Shown here in pieces: positions 42,062 to 51,807 of a DNA stretch of 64,000 nt (its first letter is position 1; every line of letters starts with the position of its first letter). The stretch covers positions 3,069,001 through 3,133,000 of the forward strand of contig CP119315.1 of NCBI GenBank assembly GCA_029202845.1, given 5' to 3'. Under the pieces are notes generated by a model that was given only the letters and a program-made list of their open reading frames with translations, had not been told where the DNA came from and searched no databases. Position numbers and translations under genes: made by a program. Origin of the DNA: Candidatus Sphingomonas colombiensis. Its GTDB lineage: Bacteria > Pseudomonadota > Alphaproteobacteria > Sphingomonadales > Sphingomonadaceae.

Positions 42062-42610
42062 TCAGATATCGATCGCCACCCGCTCGCCTCGATGATCGAG
42101 CGCGAACATGGTCCAGGTCGCGCCTGAGAACAGAAAGCTGATGCCCAGCACGATCCCCGGCAGCGTCAATGCGGACAGCGGGATGGTGTAGATGATATAG
42201 CCGGCGAGAAGCAGGTTCACGACGCCGAGTGCAATCATCAGACCGCGCCGCCGGCTGAAACGAAAACCCCAGACAAGTTCCAGAACGCCGCGCGCGATCA
42301 GCCAGACGGCGAGGATAAGTGTAAGCGAAAGGGCACCGGTCATCGGCTCGAACACCATGATCGCGCCGCCGATCAATGAAATCACGCCGAGCAGGATCGC
42401 GTAACCGCGCCCCTGGTGCCCCTGTCCAAAAGCGCCGGCGAGCAATGAGAATATGCCCGCTGCGATCAGATAGGCACCGGCGACAAGAGTGGCGGCGAAC
42501 GTCGCTGGAATAGGCATGAAGATCGCGAGTGCGCCAAGGATCAGGCTCGCGATGCCATAAGCGAGAATCCAGCCCCAGCCGATCCCACGTGTGGAACCCG
42601 TCATGCTCAT
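42062..42610 (-). CDS. HdeD family membrane protein (DUF308)
   Basis: 182 residues and six hydrophobic helices arranged as repeats, such as LAYGIASLILGALAIFMPIP and AILLGVISLIGGAIMVFEP. This is the HdeD/DUF308 pattern; E. coli HdeD is linked to acid resistance, but the mechanism is unknown. The C-terminal hydrophilic tail is short. Confidence 0.85.
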   Translation of the reverse strand: MSMTGSTRGIGWGWILAYGIASLILGALAIFMPIPATFAATLVAGAYLIAAGIFSLLAGAFGQGHQGRGYAILLGVISLIGGAIMVFEPMTGALSLTLILAVWLIARGVLELVWGFRFSRRRGLMIALGVVNLLLAGYIIYTIPLSALTLPGIVLGISFLFSGATWTMFALDHRGERVAIDI

Positions 42611-42693
42611 CTCCTCGTTCTAATGGCGTAACGAGTTGCGGCGGCCTCGGTTCCGCACTGGCCGAATCGTGCGACAGGGGCTAGCGTTAACGG

Positions 42694-45600
42694 ATGCCGC
42701 ATTCAGGTTTCGTGCCGCTCCGTATCTTCTCCTCATACACGATGCTGGATGGGGCTATCGAGCCCAAGGCGATTGCCAAACGCGCCGCCGCGCTAGGTTT
42801 TCCGGCGGCGGCGCTCACCGATCGCAACGGGCTGTATGCGGCTATGTCCTATTCGGACGCTGCGTGCGATGCGGGGGTCCAGCCGGTGATCGGCGTGATG
42901 CTGGGCGTCGCCCGGCCTGATCTGCCCGATGGCGTGGCGCCGATCATCGATTGGCTCGCGCTCTATGCGCAAGATGCGGTCGGCTATGACAATCTTTGCG
43001 CGCTGGTCAGCATGGCGCATCTCGATCGTCCGATCGAACAGGCGCCGCATGTCGATTTCGCAACGCTTGAAGGCCACACCGAGGGGCTGATCGCCCTGAC
43101 GGCGGCGGGCGAGGGCGCGCTTGCCCGGCTTTACGCCGAGGACCAGCCGGCGCGCGCCGAAGTCTATGCGACGCGGTTGCAGACGATATTCCCCGATCGG
43201 CTCTACATCGAGCTTGTCCGGCGACTGGACGAGGTGGAGGGGCGCGCCGAGCCGCATCTGCTTGAACTCGCCTATGCGCGGAACCTGCCGCTTGTCGCCA
43301 CCAACCCGTGTTGCTTTGCCGAAAGCGACTTTCTTGAGGCGCATGACGCGATGCTATGCATCGCCAATTCCACATATGTGGAAAGCGTCGATCGCCCGCG
43401 AAGCTCGCCTGATGCCTGGATGAAGCCGGCGAACGAGATGCGCACGCTGTTCGCCGACCTGCCCGAAGCGATCGCCAACACGCTCGTCGTCGCGCAGCGT
43501 TGCGCGATCGCCGCGCCGAAGCGCAAGCCGATCCTTCCCAGCCTCGCCGGCGATCGCGACGGTGAGGCCGCGATGCTGCGTCGCGACGCGGGCGCCGGGC
43601 TGGAAGCGCGGCTTGATCGGATCGCGCAACTTGGCGCACCTGAAGACGAGGATTGGCGTGAGGTATATCGCAAGCGGCTCGAGTTCGAGCTGGACGTCAT
43701 CATCCAGATGGGGTTCCCCGGTTACTTCCTGATCGTTGCCGATTTCATCAAATGGGCAAAGGAACGCGATATTCCGGTGGGGCCGGGGCGTGGTTCCGGC
43801 GCAGGTTCGGTGGTCGCATGGGCGCTGACCATCACCGATCTTGATCCGATCCGCCTTGGGCTGCTGTTCGAGCGCTTCCTTAACCCGGAACGCGTCTCGA
43901 TGCCGGATTTCGATATCGACTTCTGCGAAACGCGTCGGGTCGAGGTGATCCGTTACGTGCAGGAGAAATACGGCCGCGATCAGGTGGCGCAGATCATCAC
44001 CTTCGGTAAGCTGAAAGCGCGCGCCGTGCTGAAAGACACCGGCCGCGTGCTCCAGATGAGCTATGGCCAGGTCGATCGCCTAGCCAAACTGGTGCCGAAC
44101 CATCCGACCGACCCATGGACCCTCGAACGCGCGCTCAACGGCGTTTCCGAGCTCGCGCGCGAATATGCGAACGAGAATGACGTCCGGCGATTGCTCGATC
44201 TCGCGATGAAGCTGGAGGGGCTGCCGCGCCATTCCTCCACCCATGCTGCCGGCGTTGTGATTGGGGACCGGCCGCTAGCGCAGCTCGTACCGCTCTATCG
44301 CGATCCGCGATCGGACATGCCGGTCACCCAGTTCGACATGAAATATGTCGAAGGGGCGGGGCTGGTGAAGTTCGACTTCCTCGGCCTCAAGACGCTGTCG
44401 GTGCTCAAGAAAGCGGTGGAGATGCTGGCGAAGCGCGGCATTTCGGTCGATCTCGATGGGCTCGGCTGGGACGATGCGGAGACATATGAACTGCTCCAGG
44501 CCGGCAATACGGTGGGCGTCTTCCAGGTCGAATCCGAAGGTATGCGGCGCACGCTATCGGCCGTTAAGCCAACGGTGTTCGAGGACATTATCGCGCTGGG
44601 CGCCCTCTATCGCCCCGGCCCGATGGACAATATCCCGATGTTCGGTCGTCGAAAGAATGGGCAGGAGGAGATCGGATACCCGCACCCGTTGCTGGAGAAT
44701 ATCCTCAAGGAAACCTACGGGATTTTCGTCTATCAGGAACAGGTGATGCAGGCTGCGCAGGTCCTCGCGGGCTATACGCTCGGCGGCGCCGACCTGTTGC
44801 GGCGCGCGATGGGCAAGAAGATCCAGGCGGAGATGGATGCGCAGCGCGCGATCTTCGTCGAAGGTTGTGCCACAGCCAACCAGATTTCCGCGGCAAAGGC
44901 GAATGAACTGTTCGATTTGATCGACAAGTTCGCCGGCTATGGCTTCAACAAGAGCCACGCGGCGGCCTACGCGTTGCTGACCTATCAGACGGCATGGCTG
45001 AAGGCGCATTATCCGCACGAATTTTTCGCCGCTTCGATGTGCTACGATATCCATCTGACCGACAAGCTGGCGGTGTTCGTGGATGATATGCGGCGCATGG
45101 GCATCGACTGCCTGCCGCCCGACATCAACGCGAGCGAGGCCGAATTCGAGGTCGAGGTGGACGATCACGGCGCACCCGCCGTGCGCTTCGCGCTTGCCGC
45201 GCTGAAATCGGTCGGCGAGGGCGCGATGGAAAAACTGGTCGCGGAGCGCGAGGATCGTGGGCGCTTCTCCAGCCTCGACGATCTCGCCCATCGTGTCGAT
45301 CCACGGCTGGTCAACAAGCGACAGTTGGAAACGCTTGCGGCGGCTGGAGCATTCGATTCGCTGGAGCCGAACCGCGCGGGCGTATTCGCGATGGCCGAGA
45401 CAATCCTCGCAGTTGCCGCGCGGACGCACGATGCGCGTGTCACCGGGCAGGGCGGCCTGTTTGGGGAATCCAGCCACGCCGGCGATACGATCAAGCTGCC
45501 GCGATCGGTCCATTGGACGATGGCGCAGAAGATGGAGCAGGAGAAAGAGGCGTTCGGCTTCTATTTCTCGGCCCATCCGGTCGACCGCCATGCGCATCTC

Positions 45601-46191
45601 GCCAAGATGCACGGAGCGAGACAGTTCGCGGCGCTGGGTGAGCTTTCGATCCCCGACGACGGCACTCGCGCCGGTGCCTCGATGGCGGTGCTTGTGGAGG
45701 ATGCGCGCTGGCGCACATCGGCACGCGGGCGGCGCTATATGATGGCGACGCTCTCGGATCAGAGCGGGCAGTTCATCGCGACCTGTTTCGACGATCAGGT
45801 TTCAGCCGATCTGGAAGAAGCTGCGAAGATTGGGGCATGCGGCCTCGCCACCGTGGAGCTGGATCGGCGGCCGGGCGAGGATCAGCCGCGCGTATCGATC
45901 AAACGCCTCCAGCAATTCGATTCGCTTGCCTCGATCGCGCGTTTCGTCGCGGAGATCACGATCGACAGCGTGGATGCCGTCGGCCCGCTCGCGGCTCTTC
46001 TGGCCGGTCAGCGCGGCGCGCGCGGCGAGGTGCGGCTGAAGATGCGGTTGGCGCAGGGCGGCGACGCTACGCTGCTGCTTGGGCGTGATTTCCTGCTAGA
46101 TGCGGAAATGATCGAGCGCGCAAACGTGCTCCCCGGCGTGCTCAGCGCGATGCTGGGGCGTGCGGAGACGATGCTTTCGCTGGCAGGCTAA
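42694..46191 (+). CDS. dnaE: DNA polymerase III subunit alpha
   Basis: 1165 residues, the DnaE1 type. It holds an N-terminal PHP domain (FSSYTMLDGAIEPKAIAKRA), the polymerase palm with catalytic Asp in GPGRGSGAGS and PDFDIDFCE, the fingers with GFNKSHAAAYALLTYQTAWL, a helix-hairpin-helix, and a C-terminal OB domain (AVLVEDARWRTSARGRRYMM). It is the replicative polymerase. It stands alone, 83 bp from the divergent HdeD-like gene. Confidence 0.98.
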   Translation: MPHSGFVPLRIFSSYTMLDGAIEPKAIAKRAAALGFPAAALTDRNGLYAAMSYSDAACDAGVQPVIGVMLGVARPDLPDGVAPIIDWLALYAQDAVGYDNLCALVSMAHLDRPIEQAPHVDFATLEGHTEGLIALTAAGEGALARLYAEDQPARAEVYATRLQTIFPDRLYIELVRRLDEVEGRAEPHLLELAYARNLPLVATNPCCFAESDFLEAHDAMLCIANSTYVESVDRPRSSPDAWMKPANEMRTLFADLPEAIANTLVVAQRCAIAAPKRKPILPSLAGDRDGEAAMLRRDAGAGLEARLDRIAQLGAPEDEDWREVYRKRLEFELDVIIQMGFPGYFLIVADFIKWAKERDIPVGPGRGSGAGSVVAWALTITDLDPIRLGLLFERFLNPERVSMPDFDIDFCETRRVEVIRYVQEKYGRDQVAQIITFGKLKARAVLKDTGRVLQMSYGQVDRLAKLVPNHPTDPWTLERALNGVSELAREYANENDVRRLLDLAMKLEGLPRHSSTHAAGVVIGDRPLAQLVPLYRDPRSDMPVTQFDMKYVEGAGLVKFDFLGLKTLSVLKKAVEMLAKRGISVDLDGLGWDDAETYELLQAGNTVGVFQVESEGMRRTLSAVKPTVFEDIIALGALYRPGPMDNIPMFGRRKNGQEEIGYPHPLLENILKETYGIFVYQEQVMQAAQVLAGYTLGGADLLRRAMGKKIQAEMDAQRAIFVEGCATANQISAAKANELFDLIDKFAGYGFNKSHAAAYALLTYQTAWLKAHYPHEFFAASMCYDIHLTDKLAVFVDDMRRMGIDCLPPDINASEAEFEVEVDDHGAPAVRFALAALKSVGEGAMEKLVAEREDRGRFSSLDDLAHRVDPRLVNKRQLETLAAAGAFDSLEPNRAGVFAMAETILAVAARTHDARVTGQGGLFGESSHAGDTIKLPRSVHWTMAQKMEQEKEAFGFYFSAHPVDRHAHLAKMHGARQFAALGELSIPDDGTRAGASMAVLVEDARWRTSARGRRYMMATLSDQSGQFIATCFDDQVSADLEEAAKIGACGLATVELDRRPGEDQPRVSIKRLQQFDSLASIARFVAEITIDSVDAVGPLAALLAGQRGARGEVRLKMRLAQGGDATLLLGRDFLLDAEMIERANVLPGVLSAMLGRAETMLSLAG

Positions 46192-46199
46192 CGGTTTTG

Positions 46200-46883
46200 T
46201 CAGTTGCCCGACGGCGGGGCAGTCGGTGAGGGCGTTACGACCGGCTCCGGCGTTTTGGCTGACGGCGGCGGCGAGCGGCGGACCGTCAGCACTTTGATCG
46301 TCGGCTCCAGCATCTGCCCCTTCATCACGCCTTCGCCGCGTGTTTGCGAGGTCGGCGCTTCCATGATGCGATGGACGAGATCCATCCCGCTCACCACATG
46401 ACCGAATACGGCATAGCCCGGATCGGTCGTGGTCGCGTCCATCGTGCTCAGATTGCCGACGATGATGAAAAAATCGCCGGCGGCGGTGCCGGGCTTCCCC
46501 ATCGCCATGGAGATCGCGCCATCGACATGGCTGAGGCCGGTCTTGCTGGTCGGCTCATGCGGAATCGGCGGCAGCGTGCGCTTGGGATCGTTCCCGGTGC
46601 CGAACTGGATGAAGCCGAAATTGTCCTGGATCTTCACCGCCCGATAGAAATTCACGCCATCCAGCCGCTTCTGATCGACATATTTGAGGAAGTTTGCGGC
46701 GGTGATCGGCGCATGCTCCTTGTCGACTGCGATCACGATCGGCCCCCAACTGGTGGTAACCGTCACGTTGACCAGACCTGCCGCATTTGGCGCAGTGGCC
46801 GGCTCGGCCGGCTGGGCGGTTTGAGCGAGCGCGGCGGCGGGTGATAGCGCCAGCAATGCGGCGAACGGAAGGAGATTGCGCAT
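46200..46883 (-). CDS. periplasmic peptidylprolyl isomerase (cyclophilin type)
   Basis: 227 residues. The signal peptide is MRNLLPFAALLALSPAAALA. The cyclophilin domain begins NVTVTTSWGPIVIAVDKEHA. The catalytic Arg lies in NFYRAVK, but the usual FMIQGG motif is degenerate (FGFIQFGTG). It ends with a Pro/Ser-rich tail of about 25 residues. It would fold secreted proteins. Its stop is 8 bp after dnaE, converging. Confidence 0.9.
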   Translation of the reverse strand: MRNLLPFAALLALSPAAALAQTAQPAEPATAPNAAGLVNVTVTTSWGPIVIAVDKEHAPITAANFLKYVDQKRLDGVNFYRAVKIQDNFGFIQFGTGNDPKRTLPPIPHEPTSKTGLSHVDGAISMAMGKPGTAAGDFFIIVGNLSTMDATTTDPGYAVFGHVVSGMDLVHRIMEAPTSQTRGEGVMKGQMLEPTIKVLTVRRSPPPSAKTPEPVVTPSPTAPPSGN

Positions 46884-47058
46884 GGCCTGTTCCTATCACT
46901 TCCAGGGTGTTTCTGTCAGCCGCCGATAATTGAGCCGTGCCAGAGCTTTAGGGTCTTGCCGTGCTATCGCGAGAGGTCCAGCATGCCCCTATCGGGCCAT
47001 GGCTGCGGCCGAGGCCTGACGCAGAAGCTCAACTATTTGTCTCAGGATTGGGAGAGGG

Positions 47059-47466
47059 ATGGTGGCAGAATCACGCAAAACGGCCGGGGATCAGGCCAAG
47101 GCAGCCGCCGGCAAGGTGCGCGAGGGGGCGGAAAAGGCGCGCGAGGCTTTTCAGGAACGTGTCATAGATCCAGCCAAACGCGCTGGTGAAGCGATGAAGG
47201 CTTCGGGCGAGAAGGTCGTCGAGCATAACAAGAATGTCGGCCTGAAGATGCTCGATCAGGCCGAAAGCAATGCTCGTGAGGCTTTCGCGGCAATGCGTGC
47301 CGCCGCCGGCGCCAAGGACCTTTCCGAAGTGATGAAGATCCAGGGTGAGTTCCTGCGTGAACAAAGCAACCGCTCCATGACGCAGGCGCGAGAGATCGGT
47401 GAATTGATCATGCAATTTGGCCGCGATGCCGTCAGCGCAGCAAAAGGCGGCGGCAAGAAAGGCTGA
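47059..47466 (+). CDS. phasin family protein
   Basis: 135 residues, all helical. It is Lys/Ala-rich at the N-terminus (AKAAAGKVREGAEKAREAF), then has the phasin-2 pattern LKMLDQAESNAREAFAAMR and KIQGEFLREQSNRSMTQARE. Phasins coat polyhydroxyalkanoate granules. The PHA synthase is 1.4 kb downstream on the opposite strand. GAGAGG precedes ATG 47059. The 175 bp upstream show nothing recognisable. Confidence 0.85.
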   Translation: MVAESRKTAGDQAKAAAGKVREGAEKAREAFQERVIDPAKRAGEAMKASGEKVVEHNKNVGLKMLDQAESNAREAFAAMRAAAGAKDLSEVMKIQGEFLREQSNRSMTQAREIGELIMQFGRDAVSAAKGGGKKG

Positions 47467-47474
47467 GGCGCTCG

Positions 47475-47498
47475 CGGGAGCGAGGTGACTCGCTCCCG
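47475..47498. terminator. shared terminator hairpin after phasin
   Basis: CGGGAGCGAG-GTGA-CTCGCTCCCG is a perfect 10-bp stem between the phasin and the convergent hydrolase. Only TT follows, so strength is uncertain. Confidence 0.6.
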
Positions 47499-47499
47499 T

Positions 47500-48291
47500 T
47501 CAGGCGTGCCCGGCACTTGGATAGAATAACGCGCGTAATCCGCTGCGCCGAAACGGGTGCCATTCGCCCTCGCGAAGCGCAAGCCGATCGGCGACGGCAT
47601 AGAGCACCGCCGGGTTCACGCCGAGGCCACAATGGCTGCCGTGCACTTCGATATTGTCGCTGATCGTCGCTAGCGGTTCGACGCAATTCTGCCACGCGAC
47701 GATCCCATCCTCACGGCTCCAGATCGCGGTGGAGGGGACGGGCGGTGGGGTGGCGCCTTCCGCAAGTTGCGCGTTTGTCTGGTGATCGTCGATCAACTGG
47801 CCGGTTAGCAATTCATAAGCGCGCCAGACGTTGGTCGCGCGTGGCGAGCCGGTGAAGGGCGAGCCAAGTGAGATCACCTGTCGCACATCATCGGGCATGC
47901 GGCGTGCCATGATGCGGGCCATCACACCACCGAGGCTCCAGCCGACGAGGCTCACCTTGCGGCCGGTCGACGTGTGGATCGATTGCAGCCGCTCGGCCAG
48001 CTTCTCGCCCTCCATGCCGATCGCCTTCGGTCCGAGGTTTCGCCCAAGATCCCAACGGCGCGCGTCATAGCCAAGCCGCTTCAGATAGCGCCGCAGAATG
48101 GCGGTTGACGCGTCGCTGGTCACGAAACCGGGCAACACCAGCACCGGATGCCCGTCACCGCGCGCAGCCGTGGCGAGCAAAGGCGCGGCGATCGGCAACG
48201 ATCCCAACTCAGCAAGCGCGCGAGGAAGTTCCGTTAACGCCAGCAGCGCAGATGGCGGCCGCCGCGAAGATGCCGATGCGGCGAGGGTCAT
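47500..48291 (-). CDS. alpha/beta-fold hydrolase
   Basis: 263 residues. The nucleophile elbow is LVGWSLGGVMAR, and the oxyanion-side strand is PVLVLPGFVTSDAS. Early LGRNLGPKAIGMEG and late VHGSHCGLGVNPAVLY, with the probable catalytic His, complete the core. It is 76 bp downstream of the GNAT gene. It may be a lipase, an esterase, or a PHA-related hydrolase; the context favours the last but does not prove it. ATG 48291 is backed by GGAG. Confidence 0.82.
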   Translation of the reverse strand: MTLAASASSRRPPSALLALTELPRALAELGSLPIAAPLLATAARGDGHPVLVLPGFVTSDASTAILRRYLKRLGYDARRWDLGRNLGPKAIGMEGEKLAERLQSIHTSTGRKVSLVGWSLGGVMARIMARRMPDDVRQVISLGSPFTGSPRATNVWRAYELLTGQLIDDHQTNAQLAEGATPPPVPSTAIWSREDGIVAWQNCVEPLATISDNIEVHGSHCGLGVNPAVLYAVADRLALREGEWHPFRRSGLRALFYPSAGHA

Positions 48292-48367
48292 TGGCAAACT
48301 CTCCTGCAACTGCCGATATGAACGCACAGGATGCCATTTGGCCTCGAAAGGGCATTGCGAGGGATCG

Positions 48368-48910
48368 TCATCCGTTTGCGTCAAAGCCATAAGCGCGTTG
48401 CGTTGCCTGCTGCCGGCCGAGATCGAGGCTGAGGATCGCGAGATCATGCGGTTGGCCGGCGCGATCGCGCAACTGATCCCGCAATAGCGCCTCACCACGA
48501 AAGCCCAGGCTCTCGAACAGCGCGACCGAATTGCGCTGATCCGGGGTCATCGCCGCAGTCAATTTCGCGAGACCGCGCTCGACGGCGATGGCCATGATCG
48601 CCTGCAACAAATCGCGCCCAAGTCCGGCGCCGCGCCGCTCGGCCGACACCAGCAGCCGCACTTCGCCGACGTGGGCGGACCAGCCGAGCGGATCGCGCAC
48701 CAGCGCGACCGAGCCCAGGATTGTCTCGCCATCTTCCGCCAAAAGGCTATCGAGCCACCCATCGTCGATCGCCTGAAGCCACGCCTCCACCACCCGCGGA
48801 TGCTTCAGGTCGCGGCCAAGGAACATTAGATCGTGATCGGGCAAATCCTGCGCGAAGGCGAGCATCGCATCGCGGTCTGCGGCGCGGAAACGGCGGATGC
48901 GTTGGCTCAT
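48368..48910 (-). CDS. GNAT family N-acetyltransferase
   Basis: 180 residues. RIRRFRAADRDAMLAFAQDL opens the domain. The acetyl-CoA loop is SAERRGAGLGRDLL, and the C-terminal core is TPDQRNSVALFESLGFRGE. The substrate is unknown. It overlaps the phaC stop by 4 bp (ATGA), so it is cotranscribed with the PHA synthase. Confidence 0.88.
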   Translation of the reverse strand: MSQRIRRFRAADRDAMLAFAQDLPDHDLMFLGRDLKHPRVVEAWLQAIDDGWLDSLLAEDGETILGSVALVRDPLGWSAHVGEVRLLVSAERRGAGLGRDLLQAIMAIAVERGLAKLTAAMTPDQRNSVALFESLGFRGEALLRDQLRDRAGQPHDLAILSLDLGRQQATQRAYGFDANG

Positions 48911-49980
48911 AGTGAGCGATCCGCCAGCCAGCCGGCAAGCGCGGGCCACATCCGCTTGATCGCATTGCCCCCGGCGACGAGGCTGACATGGCCGCCTTTC
49001 AGCACGATTTCCTGCTTGTCCGACGATCCGATCATGCCGATCAGCGGCCCGGACGCCGCTTGCGGGACGATGTGATCGTGCTCCGCCGCCAGATGCAGGA
49101 ACGGCACGGCGATATCGCCAAGATCGATCCCGCGCCCCGCTACTTCCATCGTCCCGTTGAGCAAGCGGTTCTCCCACATCAGCAGCTTGGTGGTCTGGCG
49201 GAAATATTCGCCGGCCAGCGGCAAGGTATCGGTGTTCCATCGCTCGAACATGCGGAACGATTTCACATATTCGTCGTCCCACAGATTGTCATAGAGACGG
49301 ATGTTGCCGGCTGCACGCGCGGCGGGGCGCAGCATGTCGAACGATGAATAGAGCATGTCGCCCGGCACATTGCCGAACGTATCGACCAGCCGATCCACAT
49401 CGAAATATCGCTGATCCGACCAGGCTGCGAACAAATCCATTTGGGAGAAATCGATAGGCGTCGTGAAGGTGACCAGATTGGCCACGCCATTCCGGGGGTG
49501 AAGCGCGGAATAGAGCAATGAGAGGACGCCCCCGAAGCAATAGCCGACGATGCTGACATCCGGTTCGCGGGTTTCCTGTTTCACCCGTTCGACCGCGCTA
49601 CCAAGGAAGTCCACGACATAGCTTTCGAGCGAAAGCGAGCGTTCGTGGCTGCGCGGCGCTTCCCATTCGAGCATGAACACATCGAACCCGGCCTTGAGCA
49701 GGAATTCGACGAGGCTTTGCCCCGGCACCATATCGAAGATGAAGCCTCGATTGGTCGTGGCCATCACCAGCAGGATTGGAATGCGATAGACCTCGTCGGT
49801 CATCGGGCGATAATGGTTCAGCCGCATCGGGCCGCGTGAGATCAGCAGATCTTTGGGGGTGGCGCCCACGGCTGGGGCGGGGGAGGTGAAATAGCTCAGC
49901 CCCGAAATATTCCGCGCCATCATCCGTTCGAACTCCGCGCGCGCGGTGTTGATCGGATCGAAGGTCGCGGCGCCGTCCAT
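48907..49980 (-). CDS. phaC: class III polyhydroxyalkanoate synthase catalytic subunit
   Basis: 357 residues, the size of class III PhaC. It polymerises hydroxyacyl-CoA. The nucleophile is Cys148 in GYCFGG, with the catalytic Asp in AAEHDHIVP and the His in KGGHVSLVAG. It begins at ATG 49980, overlapping the phaE-like stop by one base. Class III synthases work with PhaE. Confidence 0.93.
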   Translation of the reverse strand: MDGAATFDPINTARAEFERMMARNISGLSYFTSPAPAVGATPKDLLISRGPMRLNHYRPMTDEVYRIPILLVMATTNRGFIFDMVPGQSLVEFLLKAGFDVFMLEWEAPRSHERSLSLESYVVDFLGSAVERVKQETREPDVSIVGYCFGGVLSLLYSALHPRNGVANLVTFTTPIDFSQMDLFAAWSDQRYFDVDRLVDTFGNVPGDMLYSSFDMLRPAARAAGNIRLYDNLWDDEYVKSFRMFERWNTDTLPLAGEYFRQTTKLLMWENRLLNGTMEVAGRGIDLGDIAVPFLHLAAEHDHIVPQAASGPLIGMIGSSDKQEIVLKGGHVSLVAGGNAIKRMWPALAGWLADRSL

Positions 49981-50333
49981 CAGCTTGGCTGCGCCGGTGG
50001 TTTGCGGCCCCGGCCGGGCCGGGGCTTGGGGAGATCGGGGGGCGTACCACCGAGCTTGCTCTCTATCCGGGCAAGCGCTTCTTCAATGGCAGAGATGCGG
50101 CGCGCCAGGTCGTCGATATCGCTGCGACTGGGCAGGTTGGCGGCGGCCAGCATACGCTCCATCATCTGATGCGTATTGGCTTGCATGCTCGCGATCGTTG
50201 AGGTGGCGGCATTCATGCCGCGCGCAAATTCTTCGCTTTTCAATGCATCGCCGCCGAAACTATTCACGGCCTTTTCCCAATGACCGAGCATTTCACGAAA
50301 GAATGCCGAAGGGTCGGTTGGGGTGATAGTCAT
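49980..50333 (-). CDS. short PhaE-like PHA synthase partner
   Basis: 117 residues, about one third of a usual PhaE. It has an N-terminal helix (DPSAFFREMLGHWEKAVNSF), then a region like the C-terminal PhaE part: LPSRSDIDDLARRISAIEEA, a short coiled-coil used to bind PhaC, and a Pro/Arg-rich tail. Direct coupling to phaC supports the call. ATG 50333 is preferred to the longer open frame upstream. Confidence 0.65.
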   Translation of the reverse strand: MTITPTDPSAFFREMLGHWEKAVNSFGGDALKSEEFARGMNAATSTIASMQANTHQMMERMLAAANLPSRSDIDDLARRISAIEEALARIESKLGGTPPDLPKPRPGRGRKPPAQPS

Positions 50334-50373
50334 TGCAACCGAGAGACTTTCACGCCCGGCAATATTGGTCAAG

Positions 50374-51807
50374 TCATTGTTGCGCCGAAAGACTTGGCCC
50401 TGCCTGATCCGCATCCAGCAGTGAATCCCCGCCCAATGTACGATAGAGTGTCACCAGGTTCGTGGCGCGTGTCAGCTTGGTTTGTACCAACCCGCGTTGG
50501 GCTGAATAGAGTGATCGCTGCGCTACGAGGGTAGCGAGGAAGGTGTCGATCTCCCCACGATAACGCGCGTCCGCCAATTGGTAATTGTCGAGCGCGGCAT
50601 CGGCGTTGCGCTGGTTCGCCGCCAACTCGTCAGCGATTGTGCCGCGTCTGGCGAGCGCATCCGCGACATCGCGAAACGCGGTCTGAATCGCTTTCTCGTA
50701 AGTGGAGAGCGCCGCGTCACGCTGTGCTTGCGACTGGGCCACGGCCGCGGTGCCTGCACCGCCGCTGAAGATCGGATAGGCAGCATTGGCCGCGCCGGAA
50801 TAACTGAACGCTCCGCCGTCGAACAGCGAGGTGAGCGCCCCGCTGGCAAAGCCGAGCAACCCGGTCAGCGATACCTTCGGGAAAAGTTGCGCGCGCGCCG
50901 CGCCGATCTGCGCATTGGCAGCGCGCAAACCGTATTCGGCGCTAACCACGTCCGGGCGACGTAGGAGAATGCTGGAATTGAGCCCCGCCGGCAATTCGGC
51001 GATATTGGCGCCAGCCTCATCGATCGAGGCTGGGAGCAGCGAGAGATCGATTGGTGCGCCGACGAGAAGCTGTAGCGCATTCACGTCTTGCGCCAGCGCC
51101 GTCTTCTGCGCGGCCAGATCCGCCTCCGCGCTTGCCAGCACCTGTTCGGCTTGCCGCAGGTCGGTGCGTGGCGCGACGCCGCCCTTCAACCGCGCATCGG
51201 TCAGCGAGACGCTGCGGCGGGCGTTGGCGGCGGTCTCCTCCGCGATGGCGAGCAGGCTGCGATCGGCGGCATAGCTGAGCCACGCGCTTGCCACATCGCC
51301 CACCAGCGTCAGCCGGGTCGCGCGCGCGGTCGCTTCCTGCGCGAAATATCGGTTTAGCGCGGCATCCGTGAGCGAGCGGACACGGCCGAACAGGTCGATT
51401 TCGAAGCCGGTGACGCTGATGCCGGCGGAAAGCGAGTCCGTGGTCGCCGAACCTCCCGCCGTGGAGGTGTTCGCGTGACTGTAATTATATGAACCGCTAG
51501 CCCCGATCGTCGGGAATAACTCGCCGCGCTGGATACGATATTGGGCACGCGCCGCCGCAATATTGGCGGCGGCGATGCGCAGATCGCGGTTATTCGCCAA
51601 TGCCTGGTCGATGATCCGCTGCAGCCGGGGATCACGGAAGATATCGCGATAGGTGACGCTGGGCAGCGATACCTCGCTCTGCCGCAGATATGCGTCGCCG
51701 ATCGGCCATGATGCGGGCACCGGCGTTTCGGGGCGCACATATTTCGGCGCCATGCTGCACGCGGACAGCGAGATGCCGGTGGCGAGCAGGATCGCGCGGC
51801 GCATCAC
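50374..51807 (-). CDS. RND efflux outer-membrane factor (NodT/OprM family)
   Basis: 477 residues, an outer-membrane lipoprotein: the lipobox is LSACS in ILLATGISLSAC. Two outer-membrane-efflux repeats follow (VTYRDIFRDPRLQRIIDQAL and the second from about residue 270), forming the TolC-like trimeric channel. It overlaps the pump gene by 4 bp (ATGA), making a coupled tripartite operon. Confidence 0.93.
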   Translation of the reverse strand: MMRRAILLATGISLSACSMAPKYVRPETPVPASWPIGDAYLRQSEVSLPSVTYRDIFRDPRLQRIIDQALANNRDLRIAAANIAAARAQYRIQRGELFPTIGASGSYNYSHANTSTAGGSATTDSLSAGISVTGFEIDLFGRVRSLTDAALNRYFAQEATARATRLTLVGDVASAWLSYAADRSLLAIAEETAANARRSVSLTDARLKGGVAPRTDLRQAEQVLASAEADLAAQKTALAQDVNALQLLVGAPIDLSLLPASIDEAGANIAELPAGLNSSILLRRPDVVSAEYGLRAANAQIGAARAQLFPKVSLTGLLGFASGALTSLFDGGAFSYSGAANAAYPIFSGGAGTAAVAQSQAQRDAALSTYEKAIQTAFRDVADALARRGTIADELAANQRNADAALDNYQLADARYRGEIDTFLATLVAQRSLYSAQRGLVQTKLTRATNLVTLYRTLGGDSLLDADQAGPSLSAQQ

